Positions 4,985 through 5,759 of a stretch of DNA of 5,759 nt are shown here, piece after piece; within the stretch, counting starts at the first letter, position 1, and each line of letters opens with the position of its first letter. This stretch comes from Candidatus Methanofilum arcanum (GTDB lineage: Archaea > Halobacteriota > Methanomicrobia > Methanomicrobiales > Methanospirillaceae): the NCBI GenBank assembly GCA_031285085.1, contig JAITWW010000051.1, positions 1-5,759 on the forward strand, in the 5' to 3' direction. A program made the position numbers and the translations under genes. The notes below the pieces were generated by a model that had not been told where the DNA came from, did no database searches, and worked only from the letters and a program-made list of their open reading frames with translations.

Positions 4985-5003
4985 AGATTGTAAGAAACAT
5001 AGA

Positions 5004-5759
5004 ATGATGGTAAAAGTGTTGTATAGAGCGCTCGCTCTCTTAACAATGGCTGCTCTCCTCATTGGAGGATGCTCAGCAGCAGAGACCTATCTCGTAGGTA
5101 TTGATGCAGATTATCCACCACATACCTACATTGATGAGAATGGGAACGCAGTTGGATTTGATGTAGAATCTATCCAGTGGATTGCAGAACAGTATGGGTT
5201 TGAAGTAGAAATTGTTCCAGTTGCATGGGATGGCATCATTCCAGCATTGTTACAGGGGAAGATTGACATGGTATACTCAGGTATGACCATTACCCCTTCA
5301 CGTGCAGAGCAGGTTACATTCTCAATTCCATACTGGACAGTAGATCAGGGAGTTGCAGTACAGGATGGCTCAGAAGTAACAATGGAAGAGTTTGCAGCAG
5401 GTGAGCTCATCATTGGTGTCCAGCGCAGCTGTTCAGCAGACCAGTACCTTGAGGCAGAGTACTTTGGAACAGAGCTGTACGATGAGCTTGTCGCTAGTGG
5501 AAACATTAAACTCTATGACACTTTCCCACAGTCCATGGTTGCTCTTGAACAGGGTCTTGTTGATGCTGTTATTTTCGATGATGTAAACATCGAGTCATAT
5601 ATCCTCGACAAGCCAGCGTTAGTCATGCTCGATATCATCGAAACTGGTGAGCAGTACGGTGTTGCAATGCGCAATGAAGACACCGAACTTCAAGATATCA
5701 TAAACGAAGGTCTTGCAGAGCTGATGGCATCTGATAAGTGGACTGAGCTTTTAGAGAAG
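5004..5759 (+). CDS. Amino-acid ABC transporter substrate-binding lipoprotein (3'-partial)
   Basis: 252 codons to the window edge without a stop; the end SDKWTELLEK is where this family normally finishes, so few residues are missing. It is a family-3 extracellular solute-binding protein that captures polar amino acids outside the membrane for an ABC importer. Residues 1-22 are a signal peptide and I-G-G-C23 is a lipobox, so Cys23 should anchor the protein by lipid. Family motifs: GFDVE (51-55), WDGIIPALLQGKIDM (75-89), GMTITPSRAEQVTFSIPY (93-110, with R100 expected to bind the ligand carboxylate), LVDAVIFDD (185-193, with D192 expected at the ligand amino group) and YGVAMRNEDTELQDIIN (218-234). 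Where relatives usually have a G-T pair after GVQR, this protein has S-C-S (142-144). ATGs at 5004 and 5007 are equivalent starts. Permease and ATPase genes are expected beyond the edge. The exact amino acid is unknown. Confidence 0.93.
   Translation, partial: MMVKVLYRALALLTMAALLIGGCSAAETYLVGIDADYPPHTYIDENGNAVGFDVESIQWIAEQYGFEVEIVPVAWDGIIPALLQGKIDMVYSGMTITPSRAEQVTFSIPYWTVDQGVAVQDGSEVTMEEFAAGELIIGVQRSCSADQYLEAEYFGTELYDELVASGNIKLYDTFPQSMVALEQGLVDAVIFDDVNIESYILDKPALVMLDIIETGEQYGVAMRNEDTELQDIINEGLAELMASDKWTELLEK

Larger units (their letters stand above)
4564..5003. other. Intergenic spacer between antiporter and binding-protein genes
   Basis: About 440 bp, AT-rich, with no ORF worth calling on either strand. 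It contains the terminator T tracts, a self-palindrome GTCCGGAC (4762-4769), an inverted repeat TGAAGTTT/AAACTTCA (4864-4871 with 4905-4912, the left arm running into T7) and a promoter region directly before 5004. I see no RNA gene. Confidence 0.6.

Noticed and set aside
1..5759. tRNA or rRNA genes
   Set aside because: No cloverleaf with a TTCGA arm and matching acceptor stem, and no rRNA-like stretch, was seen on either strand by eye.

Overview
The window looks like chromosome from a mesophilic methanogenic archaeon of the Methanomicrobiales type (Methanospirillum- or Methanocalculus-like). This is an inference. It rests on secreted proteins with Thr/Pro/Glu-rich stalks and beta-repeat domains, AT-rich TATA-like elements upstream of genes, poly-T tracts after stop codons, mostly weak or absent Shine-Dalgarno sites, and moderate-to-low GC. 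No rRNA, tRNA, transposase or CRISPR array is visible, and all recognisable genes lie on the + strand.

Layout. Positions 1-470 are the 3' end of a secreted or surface protein: short tandem peptide repeats, a Pro/Thr linker, then one InlB-B-like 'bacterial repeat' beta domain. Positions 471-878 have no convincing gene, but hold a possible frameshifted small ORF, several hairpins and a promoter. Positions 879-2198 are a complete 439-residue secreted protein with two Ig-like beta regions, a Thr/Glu stalk built of 15-bp DNA repeats, and a C-terminal beta domain. It is followed by a T6 terminator.

Positions 2199-3147 are a roughly 950-bp gap. Its first 250 bp are very AT-rich. The rest holds two more GC-balanced blocks, each preceded by a TATA-like element. 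The first (about 2518-2730) is a run of stem-loops closed by a 10-bp GC-rich hairpin. The second (about 2815-3096) has a 51-codon ORF followed by four hairpins and a T6 tract. Both are candidate small transcripts. Positions 3154-4563 encode a MATE-family multidrug/cation antiporter whose start lies directly after, and partly in, a perfectly adjacent 19-bp tandem duplication. Positions 4564-5003 are a terminator-rich spacer with an inverted repeat and a TATA box. From 5004 to the window edge runs a family-3 amino-acid ABC-transporter lipoprotein, whose permease and ATPase genes would be expected downstream.

The genes do not form one operon; each is separated by 400-950 bp and has its own apparent promoter. 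The shared theme is the cell envelope: two surface proteins, one exporter and one solute-binding lipoprotein. The least explained part is the 2450-3150 gap.
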